Assembly (NCBI GenBank): GCA_022747635.1
Contig: JAKTNV010000009.1
Location: forward strand, 62,986,767-63,050,766
Reading direction: 5' to 3'
DNA from: Hetaerina americana
Taxonomy: Eukaryota; Arthropoda; Insecta; Odonata; Calopterygidae
DNA length: 64,000 bases
The notes beneath the pieces are model-generated. The model saw only the letters and a program-made list of their open reading frames with translations, did not search any database and had not been told where the DNA came from. A program made the translations under genes and the position numbers. Shown piece by piece: positions 50,191 to 63,700 of the stretch; the first letter of the stretch is position 1; every line of letters starts with the position of its first letter.

Positions 50191-53100
50191 CACATATACA
50201 TATACAGAGAGAAAGAGATAGAGGAATGAGGGAAGGAACGGTTCAGCCGCGCAAAATCACCCGAGAAGTGCGTTAATAAGTGAGGTTTGCTGGCGAGCGA
50301 AATGTGACTTCGTTTTTTCACGGGATGACGGGTCCTTGTCGAAATAATTAACGCTCGGACGGCAACCCTCTTTAAATATTTCCTCTTAACCAAACGCAAG
50401 CGGATTCATAATACATGTTCACCGCTCAGTCGTAAAGGAAGTTAGATTTTTTTCGGGATCCAGGTACGCTTTCATTAATGCAAGTGGAGGGGGTAAATGC
50501 TCTAATTCCAAACGTGTCTGACAGATCTACCGTGCCTTCCGTATAAATATAGAGGTTTAGTGGCTATGTCGCAGGCGATTGGCCACCTCATGAAAATGAA
50601 AACAGGATTTAACTTTTTCTTTTACTTACCAACAGAATTCCGGCTTGGACGTTCTTAAATATGAAATGAAGATATATTCTGGTCGCAGTTTGAGCCTGCT
50701 ATCAAAATTGCACCAATCAAGCCAATTCTTTTTTTTAAACTCTAGAGTTCCAACAGCCAGGAATTTTTTATGACTTAGCAACAGGGATAATGATTCATTA
50801 ATTTTTGCAAGTGCTAAAGTTGAATTCTATTGCAGTAGGTATTTCAATTGGTTGGAAAAGAGGAATAAAATCAGTAGTGGTGTAAAACCAGTAATTAGTA
50901 AAAGTTGGCAGATTACATTTTTAGAGTCATGTTAAATAAATTTGTTGTTTAAGTTTCACGTCTTAGTGAAATTATTGAGACAAAGTCTTATCCAAAATCC
51001 AACCCGACAATAAAAATTGCACTTCTAAGATGGTACACTTGAGGTTTTGGGAAGTCTATATTGTTTAGGACATGCAAAATTTGGATATTTCTTTATCACT
51101 TGACAATGATTCTAGTGTTCTGATAGTGAATGTGACTCATAATAAATTACATTAATTCCCTAAATTATATACCGCAATGAGTTTACTCTAGGTTCATAAA
51201 TATGATTATTAATGAGTACTGGACTAGACAGATACAGTTATAAAATAATAATATTCGCATATTTAATCAAGTAGTTTTATAATATATAGCCATATTTATA
51301 TAAATGCTGAATTATTTGCATAAAATCAACCGTCTAAAAAATATTAATCTTTTTAAGCGGAAGTCTATGGCATCAAATCCTTGAAATCTTGCAGGAGTGC
51401 TTAATTTTAATAATAGTATGCATCAGATACTTTTATTCAGCAGAAGTTGAAATAGAATTGACTTTATTATATTAACAAACTGGAATGTCTCTGTTTTTTT
51501 AAATGAAAATGTGCATACACAGCATCAATCATGAATAATAAAAAAATGTTAACTCAATGGCATAAGCAAGCTCGTTTACGTTCCAGTGAAGGGCAGCGAG
51601 CACATTGAACGATACCTCATGGATTTAAAAGGTAGTCTGATGACAATCACGAATTTTTTCCGTGCCTCACGGAGTGGAGAGAAACTTAGCAAATACTCGT
51701 CCCATTGCAGGAGAGTAGGAGTATTCTTTTTTATCTTGAACCGGAAGGTTGATTTAAATATGTGAGGACAATTAAAAGGGAAAAAAACCAAGATTTATCC
51801 AATTACTGAACACTCGTATGTTTTATAAAGCCTCATTCAAATTCAAGCCTACAATTTTTTTCCTCCAAAAAGCAAACATGGGCTCCGGATGCGCTTGTCT
51901 CTTTCTCCTCCGGGCCCATCTATCCCTCTCCCCGGAGTCGGCCAACATCGATCGTTTAGTGGCCATGGAGGATAACAATGGCTCCCTACAGTAGTAAAAT
52001 GTTATTGCCCTGTCCCGCAGAAACGCGGGAAAAAAATAGATGCAAAGCTCATTCACGTAAGGAAAGGAGGATAAAAAACGTACGAGGAAGTTTGAGGGCC
52101 TAGTTATTGCGCTATTCTTCTTTAGAAACGAAAGGAAATGTTTAAAAGATAAAGAAGGACAGAAGAATAGATGAGGGTATATGTCGAAAATATTCAAACG
52201 AGGAAATAAGTTCTGAGAAATGACGTGGAAAGAGGCGGGTCGAAGGGAATATACGAATCGATATTGTCCATTTCTTAATCAGGGCGACATGTATTGGGGA
52301 AAGAAAAGGACTCACTCTTTACATCCTTTGGCACCCACGCAATAGCTTTCTCTTGCCAATGCACACTTTCAAAGTCAAGGATACAACCTGAATTGGGTGT
52401 AATGTAAAGGAGAGTCTCTTTTATCGAAGACAGTTTTTGTGGCCGCACCCCGTGTAGGTGCCAATACTTCAAAAGAAAGGGAGATTGGCAGTCGTCAAGT
52501 ACCAATCTCTCTCGTAGGGAGAAGACAATGAAATACAATAATTTCTCGTTTTCACTCCGTTTCTCACAATGATGTCTATAGATAGTGTAAATAGCAAAAG
52601 AGCAAACCTAATTTGACATCGATGAAAAAAAGTGATGCCAATCTTAAATCCAATGAGTGATGGATTTTCAATCAGGCAATGTTTTCTAATTTACTTATTT
52701 TATGAGTCAATATAACTCTGGAAAATAAAGAATATAAGTTCTTAGAGTTTCAATATGTTGATAGTTTCAACAATTTCAGAATGTAAAAATTATTCCCCTT
52801 GACATTGATTCGTTCAAAATAATTGATAGTTATTCTCATTTAAAATCGCATGCATACATGCAATGTACAAGTACTATATTTTTACTTACTTGCTTTCTGT
52901 TGATTGCTTACCTTATGAAAAGCAAGTATGACAGTAGGCTGTATAGTATATTATGCGAGGATCATAATTGTTGTGAAAAAACGTTCACATATTATATGTA
53001 CGTGTCATACACTTTATTTACAATTTCTTAAAATGGTTGGCGGTATAAGCACTTTCTGTAGGAAACACTCCAACTGCTTTTTTTTTACATTCCATATAAA

Positions 53101-56100
53101 CCACTTCATATTTAAGAAGCATAACTTAGGTGAAGCCTAGTGGTAGGATTTTTATCCAGTCATTTTTTCTATCTATTTACGAGTAGTTTTTTTATCATAT
53201 TTTCTTTATATTTACCAAACTTAAACGTGAGATTCTCATGCCACAATTTGACGCGGGCGCTGTCGATAATACGACTTGAGTTTGCATGGTCACCATTCCT
53301 ATTTCATAGCTCTCCAACTCTTCACTCAGTAACAGCCGGCGAAGTTCCCACGTTCGCTGGTATCGTTGCATGTTTGGATCATGTTTCTTGTCAAGGGGAA
53401 ATAATGTTTTCGGGAGAGAGCGGCAAAAAGCCTCGAAGACGTTCCAAAATAGACTGAAAGGAATGTTTTTATAAACGAGGTACCTACTCCGTTTGAGTGC
53501 TTTGGAGAAAATTCTGAAAAAGAAAATTCCTTCATTGAACCAAAAAAAGCATTAGATGAGATAAATATTTGGTATGTGACAAGATAAAATGTGGCTTGAA
53601 GAAGCGTTACGTTAGCTAAAAGGGCTTCTCGTATTCCAGAAGAAGAAATAAGTGCTGGTGTTCTTATGAGAAAGACTTGTATCTATCAATTTCAGCAACA
53701 CTTTGAAGGCAAGATTTCAGTTTATTCGTAGTCGACGTGTTTCATGGTAGTAAAAACTCTAGCATTCGGAGTAGCTCAAGAGAAAAAAAAATAAGTTTTC
53801 TCACCGGGTCTGAATTTTAAATACATTTGTCTAACTTCATAATCTGTAGAGCTTCCTCTCAAACCCCGTCATTTTCCGCAAACTTTTATGGTAATTGAGG
53901 GAAACCCTGGTTGGAAATAATTTTAATTTGAACCTGATAAATAATGTTATTTTCAGAGACATGCGAACATAAAAAGCTGCAACGCACGTAAGCTTAAGTG
54001 ACAAAATAATAAAATAGGTCTGCATTTATGGTTCTCCAGATTCCGTGTCCCATTATTAGGCTTGTATTCTAAAGATTTGTCATCCACGTGTTAGTTTATT
54101 TACGATACCATTGAAATGAGCCTCTCCCCAATAGTACGTAGCGTTAGCATGATGTGATAACACTAGGGAGACAAACTGTTGAATATATAGTTAGATTATG
54201 GGAATCTTTTCCACATCAACAATTCACTACCACAGCACAAAAAGAGGAACAGTAAACCAGCAATATTCACCAATCATTCACTGATACTATCATAGGCCAA
54301 CAACAGCTATGAAATTTATAGAAAGCCCAAGCAAAATATAGAGATGAAATGAAATTCAAACTGATAGCAAAAATACCACCAACATATATCGCACCAGCAA
54401 ATTTCCTGAAAATGAAAATGGCGCTGATATGGTTTACTTCTCGAAGAATTGATAGACTTTTTAAACTAAAGTTTTTGGTTTCTATTACCCCTTTCCAAAA
54501 ATATATGTTTTTACACCGATTTTATATTAATCACAAAATTATTTCGTCTGTCGTAGTTTTTTGATACATATTTTGTCATGCGGAGGTTAATAGATGCAAT
54601 CATGATGCTATGGAAAATAATAGGCACCAGAAGAGAAGCATGCATTAGATGAAATTATTGTAGAAGTTTGGAAATTATTTCTCGTTGTAGACGTTTTGCT
54701 GCATACCTGTTTTTACAAACAATAATATTCGAAAGAACCCGAGACGACACACCAAAAACTATTTTACAAATCAATGGTTTTGCATTTAAATGATTGAATA
54801 TAGATGCCGTGGGAATTTCGCAGACCGTTTGAATGTAAAATACCCATCGTTTATTTGATAAATGTTTCGGAAAAAGAAAGGCTGAAACGCTAACAAGTGT
54901 ATTTTAAAGTTTTGAATCCTTTTTCAAAGTGACTATGTGATGTTAGATTATTCAATTATTTCTAGCGATTCCAGAGATTTCGAATTTTCGATGCTTTGCA
55001 AATAGTCTCGTTTCAAAACTATATAAAAATTTAGGCAAATCATTAAATTATTAACCAATTAAAAGTAGAATTAAGTAATAGCCTGGAATACGAAGTCATA
55101 GGATTTTAGATAAAAATATATGTATCTTAATGGACCCTATTAGAACTATTGAAAATTATTTTAAGCATACATGGTTTATAATAATGTAAAAATCAACCTA
55201 ATACAAATATCCGCTGATGCCTTCCCGTGGTAGAATGATATTATAATTGGGGAAAAAATATTTTCTAAGTCATTACCTTACACAAGTACTTTTCAAAAAG
55301 GTTTTATTCAAAACCTAATATGAATTGAAAGGGATTCTCAGCTACATTTTAAAAACGATATTCGGTGATATAGGACTGATTTTTAATCTACGTGAACTTT
55401 TCAACTATTTGAGAGACTTTGAGGAAAATTTGTCCAAATTCTTCACCATCATTTTGAAGCTTACTTTAAGCCCTGGTGCCTAGTTCCAGTCGAAAAGGAT
55501 TGCAATTCGATGATTTATGATTAAAAGATATTGATGCTAAATTATTCATACCCGAATTATTATTAAAGCTATATTTACTCACTAAAAATATACATTCTTC
55601 ATAGAAGCACAGTTCCTTAAATGCAAAGGTAAACCATGTGTTGAGGAAAATTCAAGCGTAATAAATATTACGCATTCATGTTAGTAGGAAGATCGCAATG
55701 AGAAATCTCATCATGTATGTTCCACCGTTTCTACTAGAACTCTGAAAGGATGTCTTAAGATTTGTGATACGATACGTGGATGCCTAGTTCATCCTGCTTG
55801 GTTTTAAGCAGCACCCATTAAGGAAAAGAAATTTTCTGGGGGGGAGTTTGGTACGGGTATTTTTCATCTCACAGGGAAATCGCATTTAATGGAATAATAT
55901 AAGGGTGATTTGGATATTTTGCAATTCTATTTTGCGCTAAAACGCTAGTCAAAGAATTTTCAGGCTGAAAGTCAACAGAAAAAGTCCTCATTAGAACGCA
56001 TAAATAATGATCAAAAACTCACTTTACATTGCGTTATTAGCACATGAAAGTCTCCTGCCACTTGGTGGTCTCTTTGAGTTTATTATTTTTTGAATTTTCC

Positions 56101-56639
56101 CAGTATCATGATCGGCTAAGCGTTCTTTATTTCTACTGTAAAGTGTAAAAGATAATTTGTACAATTCGTCAATATCAATAAAGTAAGAACTAAGGTAGAA
56201 AAACTAGATATTTTTTCAAAACTACCAAGATCTATTGATACATGGAAAGCTACTCGAAGAGGAGGATAGCCAAGAACAAAGTAAGAATACATACTTAAGC
56301 GTTTTAACCCATTTAAATGACGAACAACTTATCAAAAATGTATCAAAACCTACGGAACAATTCCAGAAGCATTCTATATAGAGAGTAAGATCTTCTTGCC
56401 ATTAGACTTCCTGAGGGTCTTCAAGTTTTGATGATAGTTTTGATTATGCGAACGTAAAATAAAGCTTATTTGTAATTCAAAAAAATCTAATGAAAACATC
56501 TTTAGGGGAAAAAAAGACTGGCTGCACCTCTCACCCTGAATTAAAGCGTATAATCATTGAAAGGAGCTTGTCGATTTTTTTTACATATCAAACAATGGAG
56601 TCTAACGTTTCAAAACTAACAACCACGATGGCCATTAAC
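50191..56639. other. Anonymous AT-rich DNA
   Basis: No gene, transposon protein or marked repeat is recognised in this 6.4-kb stretch. Open frames are at most about 125 codons and lack known motifs. Confidence 0.55.
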
Positions 56640-57050
56640 TAGCAAACAGGGAGAGAGGGAGTGATAATATTTTTTTTCTCTTCCCCCCCGCTCTTCCCCC
56701 TCCCCCCGCCACTTCTCGTGCACCAGGGTGGCCATACGCGCTGGCATCCGTCCCCGCTTCCTTCTAATCAAGTGAACATGAAGCGAAAGCTGCCGTGCGA
56801 CCCTCAGGATCCAGCTCCCTCCCCCTCACTCCCTCTCCACTCCCCTCTCCCTCATTATCTCTCTCCCGCTCACATCCCAGGCACGCACTCCTTTGCCACC
56901 CACACCCCTTCCCCACTACTTCCCCATAGCTTCTCTCTCTCTCACACACATACCCCTTGGTTCCCTGCCAATTCATTGCTTTACCCCATCCTGTTCCTCC
57001 TAATTCCTCCGCCTATCCTGCTTCCCTCGCCAATAGTAGACTTCGTTATG
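56640..57050. repeat. Pyrimidine-rich island
   Basis: C/T-rich plus strand (CTCCCTCTCCACTCCCCTCTCCC-type, with TCTCTCTCTCACACACA near 56935). A 140-codon Pro/Leu/Ser-rich frame is open through it and a Gly/Glu/Arg-rich frame is open on the other strand. No domain is seen. Confidence 0.6.
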
Positions 57051-58735
57051 CCGGAAGATGTGATGTGTAGTTTGGATTTCTAAAATTATTGTCAATGAAT
57101 GGAAAGCATTATTACGATATGATTTTAAATAGTTATTGAAACTTAATTCTTCATAGTCGATATGGTGTTTGAATAGCTTTCAAAAAGAAAATTTGCACCC
57201 CCTTTCAGCTATAATTGAACTCTTAAATGCATTGATTTTTAGTAATAAACCACTGTAATTTTAATCGTAAGAGAAAAGAATCATTTAAGGTTAATAGTAC
57301 GAAGGAAAACATAAGGCGGCGCGGTCACCTTTCGTTTGGCTGCCGATCCGCGAGTAAAATTGGTTATTTCGTTTACACACTTTCATCTTAATTTCATCTG
57401 TTTGGTTTTCTGGGCACCAAAACATAAGTATATGCACAATAAACGCCAGAAAGTGATTCAGCCCTTTATCAAGCGTGACAATTCCAAACTCTGTGCCTAA
57501 TCAGAAGTAAGGTTTACCTTCATCTAACAAATCATTAATCGCGTTCAATGACATAGTTTTAAGTATTGAGAGCATTGAAGACAGTTTTTACCTTCATTCA
57601 TGGGGAAGTACTAATATAAAGACGTATTTTGATTGCATGGAAAATTATTTTATAACCATACTAAATCAACTCCTTAATTTACCTGGACGCTTACATGATA
57701 TAATCATTTATATTCCACAGGATACATATATGTACACACATATATAATGTATTGCAGAAATTGTAACAATATAGATGAAATGAAGGGGAAATTCGCAGTG
57801 ATATCTTGCGTTTTGACGGTCAGGCAGACTTCGCCGGATAAAAATGAATGACTTGCTCGGAGTGACGGTTTGTATCTCTTTGAATATCCTTTTTATCTGC
57901 GTCTCTTCTAATAATGCCTTAATATGTATTATGTGTTGTCATTTCTTGACACACGTGTGTGCGTGTGACTGTGTGTGTGTATTTGCATGTATAAATGAAA
58001 CGTCGAGATGAATTGATGAAAGCAATCATTTGATAATACAAATTATGACTTGGCAGAATAAGTAGCAGGAACGCACAAACAAACAACACGAAACAAACTA
58101 AAATGTGCATTAAGACGGTTTGGGACGGCTCATATGCACTCAGATGGGAGGAAGAGCAAGGGGATACTGGGATTCCCAACCCTCGGCCTGGGGTCCATTT
58201 TGACAGTGGGGAAAAGTGCGAGAAAATGGGGAAATAAGAGGGGGAGGCTTGGAATGAAGCTGGAACTAAAGGGTTGTTTTTTCATATGAACCAAGGGAGG
58301 TGACGAGGAGCAAGTGCAATGAAAGTGGTTGAGAGAAACGAAGGTAGTTTGGGGTGAAAGGGTGGATGAGGAGGCGAAGAGGGTGAATAAATGAGAGCTT
58401 TGTGGAACGATCGATGAACATTAATCTCTCATCTTGAGATGTTAGGCCCACTTGGTTCAAGACTCATTCATTCAAGACAATTTTGTGGGAAGCTACACTG
58501 TTCGAACCTCAATGTGTTTCGCAATCACTTAGTAAGGGGTGTAATATTGTGACTGTAAAACAGTTGTAAAATATACTCTCTTTAGTCTGTGCGTGCGGGG
58601 TAATGGGATTCGGGGAAATAAGATTTGTGGGAAGACCTGTAGTTATTATTAATGAAAAAGAGGGGTGCTAATGCTCCTACGTAAAATGCAGGGAATCGAT
58701 AGCACTGTGAAAGCTATACAGCGCTCCTAGTAGTA
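57051..58735. other. Anonymous DNA, purine-rich in part
   Basis: No gene is recognised. A short GT-rich run lies near 57953-57980. The stretch from about 58140 to 58400 is G/A-rich on the plus strand, opposite in polarity to the island before it. Confidence 0.5.
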
Positions 58736-60050
58736 CAGGGTGTGACAACATAACTTTATTTTTTGAAATGCGCGCCAATCAGACTGCAGAGGTCGTAGCA
58801 AGATAAGAGTGGCAACATTCGAAATCCAGGGTCCTAAAGTTTTTCCCCTACCCCGGTCAGTTGCTATCATGTGTTGGAACAGTGAGGAGCGTGCGTTTGC
58901 CGTTGAGGCCTACTTTTTGAATGGATGTTCTGAGATAGCAACTCAGTGGGCCTTCCGAAGTTGCTTCAATATAGCCCCGTTGGGCCCTGTCCCGGATTGG
59001 AAATCAATTGTTATATAGATCACTACATTCAGACAAACCGCGAGTGCGACAAGACGAAGAACTGGAGTCCCTCGGCACATTAGATCACTTTTGAGCATTA
59101 AGGCAGTGAGAGCCGACATCTTGCAACCCCCAGGGCGTTCTGCACGCAAAAAATTCGTCAGCTCTTGGAATTTCTGATCGTTCAGTGAGGCAAATTCTTC
59201 TTGATGACTTTCATTACCATCCTTACAAGTTGGCGATTGTGCAGGAACTCTTCGAACGTGGCTTCAATTCTTGGAGGAACGCATGTAAGGATCTTCTCGA
59301 AAATGTTCCTGAGGACTTGTGCAACTGTTTTTCAGTAATGAAGCCCATTTTCATGTTAAGGGATATGACAACAAATAGAACATGCACTACTGGGCTGACA
59401 CCAGTTCTAGAGTATTGCATAAAATGCCTTTGCATGAACCTAAAGCCACAGTGTGGTGTAGTTTCCTCAGTCAGTATTGTTGATCACTTGTATTTTGAAG
59501 GAAATGAGGTCACAGTGACAGTGAATTCGGACGGGTATGTAAACATGCAGGAGTAATATTTTTCAACTTCTTGATTAACTGGACTTATGGGACATTTGGT
59601 TCCAACAGGACGAAGCAACGGCTTACACTGAAAGGACATCGACGGCTGTATTGAGGGAACACATCTCGGAGCTCCTCATCTCAATAAGGGGCGATTTGGA
59701 GTGACCAGCCCGCTTCCCCGTTTTGGCCCCTTGAGATTTTTTTGGTGAGATTTTTTGAAATCCCGCATATATTTCGAACGTCCAAGGACCCTAAAAAACC
59801 TGAAGGACAGCATCCGAGCAGAAATTGCCAGCATACCTGCGGCTATGCTGTCAACGGTCATGACAGACGCCAGAAATTGCGTTATTCAGTTTATGGACGA
59901 TGGAGGGCGTCACCTAACCGATTTTATTTTCAAACTGTATAAAACAAAACCTAAAATATGTACCAACATTTAAAAAAATAATAAAAATATTATTTTTCAT
60001 AAATGGGTTTTAGTGCGTTTTTAAAAAGAGACATTTATTTGTCCTCACTC
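58736..60050 (+). mobile_element. Mariner-family transposon, near full length, about 1.3 kb
   Basis: TA dinucleotides flank both sides (58734-58735 and 60051-60052). The terminal inverted repeats of about 35 bp are imperfect: the left end reads CAGGGTGTGACAACATAA and the right end, inverted, GAGTGAGGACAAATAAAT, each followed by a T-rich run. Between them lies one plus-strand transposase pseudogene running through most of the element. The copy is complete in length but has lost coding capacity by several stops and frame changes. It belongs to a different subfamily from the mariner at 20848. Confidence 0.92.
58869..59973 (+). pseudogene. Mariner transposase pseudogene
   Basis: The first ATG that fits the family is at 58869 (MCWNSEERAFAVEAYFLNG). 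The N-terminal DNA-binding part follows (TQWAFRSCFNIAPLGPVPD), then after a TAG the linker TTFRQTASATRRRTGVPRH, then in a new frame near 59170 SDRSVRQILLDDFHYHPYKL. The first catalytic block, normally DEAHF, reads NEAHFH in the frame that preserves it (about 59332-59350), so the metal-binding Asp is changed to Asn. NSDGYVNM follows, and the C-terminus (RPRTLKNLKDSIRAEIA, GGRHLTDFIFK) ends at a stop near 59973. At least one in-frame stop and several frame changes are visible. The second and third catalytic aspartates fall in the most damaged part (59560-59750). Confidence 0.9.
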
Positions 60051-60052
60051 TA

Positions 60053-60642
60053 GATTAAAGCCGGTGGATTAAACAGCGTTTGGTGTTCTCATCTTTGGAA
60101 CAAAATGGCCAGGGAAAAATCAGGCATGTCTTTCAGAGTGGTTTTTGACAGCACTCTTGGATACAAGAAGGGGGTGTCCCGCCAAAACTCTGTTATGGGG
60201 GGGGGTGACCTATGGGTTTAATAGGTGAATATTTGGCACGGATTATGGACCGGTCTGCGATTGGTGGACACTCGATTTGCTGTCTTGTAAAACGGGTAAT
60301 AGTATTTGTGATGGACGCTTATTTTTTGTATTCTTGGAGAAATACGTTGCATAAATAAATGCTGCCAGTTATTTTAAAGAGGAGAAAAGTTGTTAAATTG
60401 AGATAATATGCGTTTTTTTAAGTAGAGGTTTTGAGCTACATCTGCTTGTTTCATAAGACTGCATCTTTTGAAATTATTTATTAATTAATATTCTATGTTC
60501 AAAATGCAGTAGTGAGTCCGGAGAAATGTGTTCGGTGTGCGTTAGATGAAAGTTGTTGTAGTGCAAGTAAAGCTGTCGATTGAATGGTTTTATACAATTT
60601 AGGTTACGTAAGTGTGCACGTCTTTATGAAACTGTTTATTTG

Positions 60643-60644
<2 letters not shown>
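60053..60644. other. Anonymous DNA
   Basis: No feature is recognised apart from a GGGGGGGGG run near 60200. Confidence 0.55.

Positions 60645-60719
<75 letters not shown>
60645..60719. repeat. (TA)n microsatellite at a PLE 3' end
   Basis: A TA array of about 70 bp. The PLE-type tail on the minus strand ends directly into it. Confidence 0.97.
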
Positions 60720-60722
<3 letters not shown>

Positions 60723-61000
60723 CTTTCTTAAACTCTGATACAAAACTTAACACAAAGAAAGGTCTCTCACGGAAATGATTGACGTTTTGACGGCCATCAC
60801 GCCATCCTCTGACACGAACGTATGAGCGATCTTGTCACGTTCATCAGGCTAAGAAAAGTGAACCCCATGAGGAGCTATTCTCTAGGTGGAGGTGCCTTAG
60901 GAAAAGGGCGTGGAAGGGGTAGGGGAAGAGGAAAGGAAGGAGTAAAAAGGGCTTGAAGGAGGGATAAAGACGAGAGGAACTTACTCGTCCACAACAGTTC
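60720..61000 (-). mobile_element. PLE 3' tail (copy C)
   Basis: On the minus strand, GTGAGAGACCTTTCTTTGTGT (about 60772-60752) matches the tail of PLE copy A (GTGAGTGTCCTTTCTTTGTGT), and like it runs into (TA)n. Upstream are a hammerhead-like hairpin (60781-60811) and a C/T-rich tract (60900-60990), in the same order as copies A and B. No GIY-YIG reading frame is recognised further upstream, so only the 3' end is present or the coding part has decayed. The upstream limit is approximate. Confidence 0.58.
60781..60811 (-). ncRNA. Degenerate hammerhead-like motif in PLE copy C tail
   Basis: On the minus strand, CAGAGGATGGC, a GTGATG loop and GCCGTCAAAACG form a six-pair hairpin (GATGGC/GCCGTC with one G-U pair) in the place of stem II. 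The 5' core is changed (CAGAGGA for CTGANGA) and the 3' core reads CAAAAC. A CCTGATGA word lies about 45 bases upstream and could be an alternative 5' core. It is probably inactive. Confidence 0.33.
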
Positions 61001-63700
61001 AACCTCGCTTTACAGCATGTAACCACCCAAGGTAATAAAGAACCGCCATCTCTTCCTTCTCCCAGACTCCTTCCCAAGGACAGGATTACAGGCGAAAAAT
61101 ATTCTGCTTTTGAGAATTTCGAAAAATCCATACTATTATGCTCCGCGGTCAGTGTACTCATAGACTGGATGGACTATGTAAATATCTCTCAGCTTAGTAA
61201 AGATATTTGCGGAAGTTTTCGTTCAGTAACATTTGGCTTTCCTTGGAAAAAAGTTCTCCTCTAAGGCTCACGTCTTTTGAAATAAAACATCTTTTCATGT
61301 CTGGATGGAGTTGTAGTGATTATTGTATTCTGCAGCTAGTTCTAAATTTATACATATCTAAGTGGATAACACGCAGCAGGTATACACCAAATGTATTTAA
61401 AAACTCAGACATGGGATGTTGTATATTTATCTCACCTCCATTTTAAGTCTGACATAGATATTGCTGGGCGGATCCAGCAGCTACGTTGTGTTTTGTATCC
61501 ATTTTATATTTCTACCATCTTTAGATTTCAATATAACCAAAATATCTTGGTTTCAAATTTTACCTCTTTCCTTCTTACACAAATATTTTTTGTTCCTTTG
61601 ATTTCTTGAAATGGTATGATATTCAATTTGAATTCAACCGCTATTCTTTGGATGTAAAACCATTACTTTAGTAGGTTTTCAGTAATTTTATCCTTTATTT
61701 TTTTTGCACAGTCACACGTATGCGTATAAAGTGTTTTAGCACCATTGTACTAAACTTCTCCAGAACACCGTAAGTTGCAATTTGACATCCACTCAGTTTG
61801 ATTGTCTGCACTTTCCAATATCAAGTGAAAAGAAAATAACATTTTCGAAAAAAACCACCTAGACCTTATGTGACGTGATTTTTAAAGTAATGAACATTTC
61901 TTGGAGCGGTTTTTATAAGAAACAAAATCTGGAAACACATATAGTCTTCATTCCGTATGAAACTGAAAAATTAGTTGAGAGAGTACTTCATATTTACCGA
62001 TTATAATTATTTGGTAGGCTCGGGGATCAATCGATAAATTTCCTGGCTTTGTATGACAGTTTTCTCAGCTTATGCTTCTTACTCTCTGATAGCGCTCTTG
62101 CATTATTACACAGCGGATACATTCCAAATGTTTTCTGTGTACTCTCCATGTTCTCTCACTTGGTCCCTCACCACGATTATCTCATTCTGCTAGTTACCCG
62201 TTTTAGTATATTATGCAGCTCCTTGTACTTTCTTCATCTTTATTATGAGTGTTCAATCTTCCATTTCTCTCTCTTAAATGAGTGCTATTAATGTAAACTT
62301 TCCAATAGCCGTTTTTATTTTAGGGCAAGAATTTGATCATGCAAGGTATTTTACCCATATTATTTTAGTTTCAACCAATTGTTTTCTTAAATAATTAAAC
62401 TGTAATTTATGTGTATCATTATCCAGGCAAAAGAAAAATAATTCAATACAATACAGGTCTCAGATGAACACAATATAAGTATTTTTATGTGGCAAGAATT
62501 TCTATATTTCAATTACGTTTTTTTAAAGAATTTAATAGAGTCTGCTTTCAACTAAGATTTAAAATAGCTGCACTAAGTTAAAACCAGACTGTTTCTGTAA
62601 ATGAATGAATGAGACTTTCTAAGGAAAATTATATTAAAAAAATGGGAATTCAGCATTTGATACCATATCTCTTATCTTCTAATTTTCCTTCTTATTACAA
62701 ATTAATTGTAGTCAAAGAGAAAATAGACTTTTCAGCATTTATAGGTAGAATCGTTCGAAGTTCGCAAAATATTTGAAAAATCAGTTCCAAATTTTTTGCT
62801 ACTTACATTATGACTTACGATGAAAACTTCAACCTGAGATAATAAAAATAATGCGAATTATTATAGTAATCAGTCAAAAAGAATAAAATTAATTGTCGTT
62901 AAAACCTTGAACAACTTACTGCAGACGCGGAGTATCAGTTGAGAAAAATGGTAGAAATGTGATGCTTACAAAGGAGAAAAAATGCAAATAAAATGGCGGA
63001 AAGATGAAATGACCAACAAAGTCGAGCAGGGGGCAAAAAAGCATCCAACCATACACAATGGCAAGAAGGAGAGGAAAACTAATTGCACGTATTCTGCGGT
63101 TGGCTTCGGGCTGTGAATGTTGCCCAAAAAAAAAACAGAAATATTGAAGTGTGCCCGTGGGTGATTAAAGTGAAACAAGTGATATGACATCCCAATGATG
63201 TTGACAGATAGCAGGACGACTTAGATAGCTACTAAAAAAACAATCCTCAGATGACTAATGATGATAATGAAAGCAGTTATTTTTTGATAATTAATATTAT
63301 TTTAATTCAGATTAATCCCTTGGTCACGTATTTCAGAAAAATAGTGTTTCCCACCGTCAGTTTCACTTCCAAAATCAAAGTTTGCACCATGTATATCTAT
63401 TTTTACGTAAGTTAGTTTGTATCTTTCCACTTTTTAATTCTTCGTGTGTAGTGTGTAATGCCAGGTTCCATCATAAACCAACACTAATCCGGTAGACTGC
63501 TGTTTATAATTTATGCTTCAACCTTCTAAACATCACGACTATTTGCCTTTCCGTACAATTCTTTTAAGCACATAACATTTCTTGCACTAAATTTGAATCA
63601 TAATCTCTCACATAACCATAATAAATATAAATTTTATCCTGACAGGCAAACAAGGGCAGGGAAACTCATGCAAAACTACACGCATATATTTCTACTCGAT
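61001..63700. other. Anonymous AT-rich DNA
   Basis: No gene, transposon protein or clear repeat is recognised. Confidence 0.55.
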
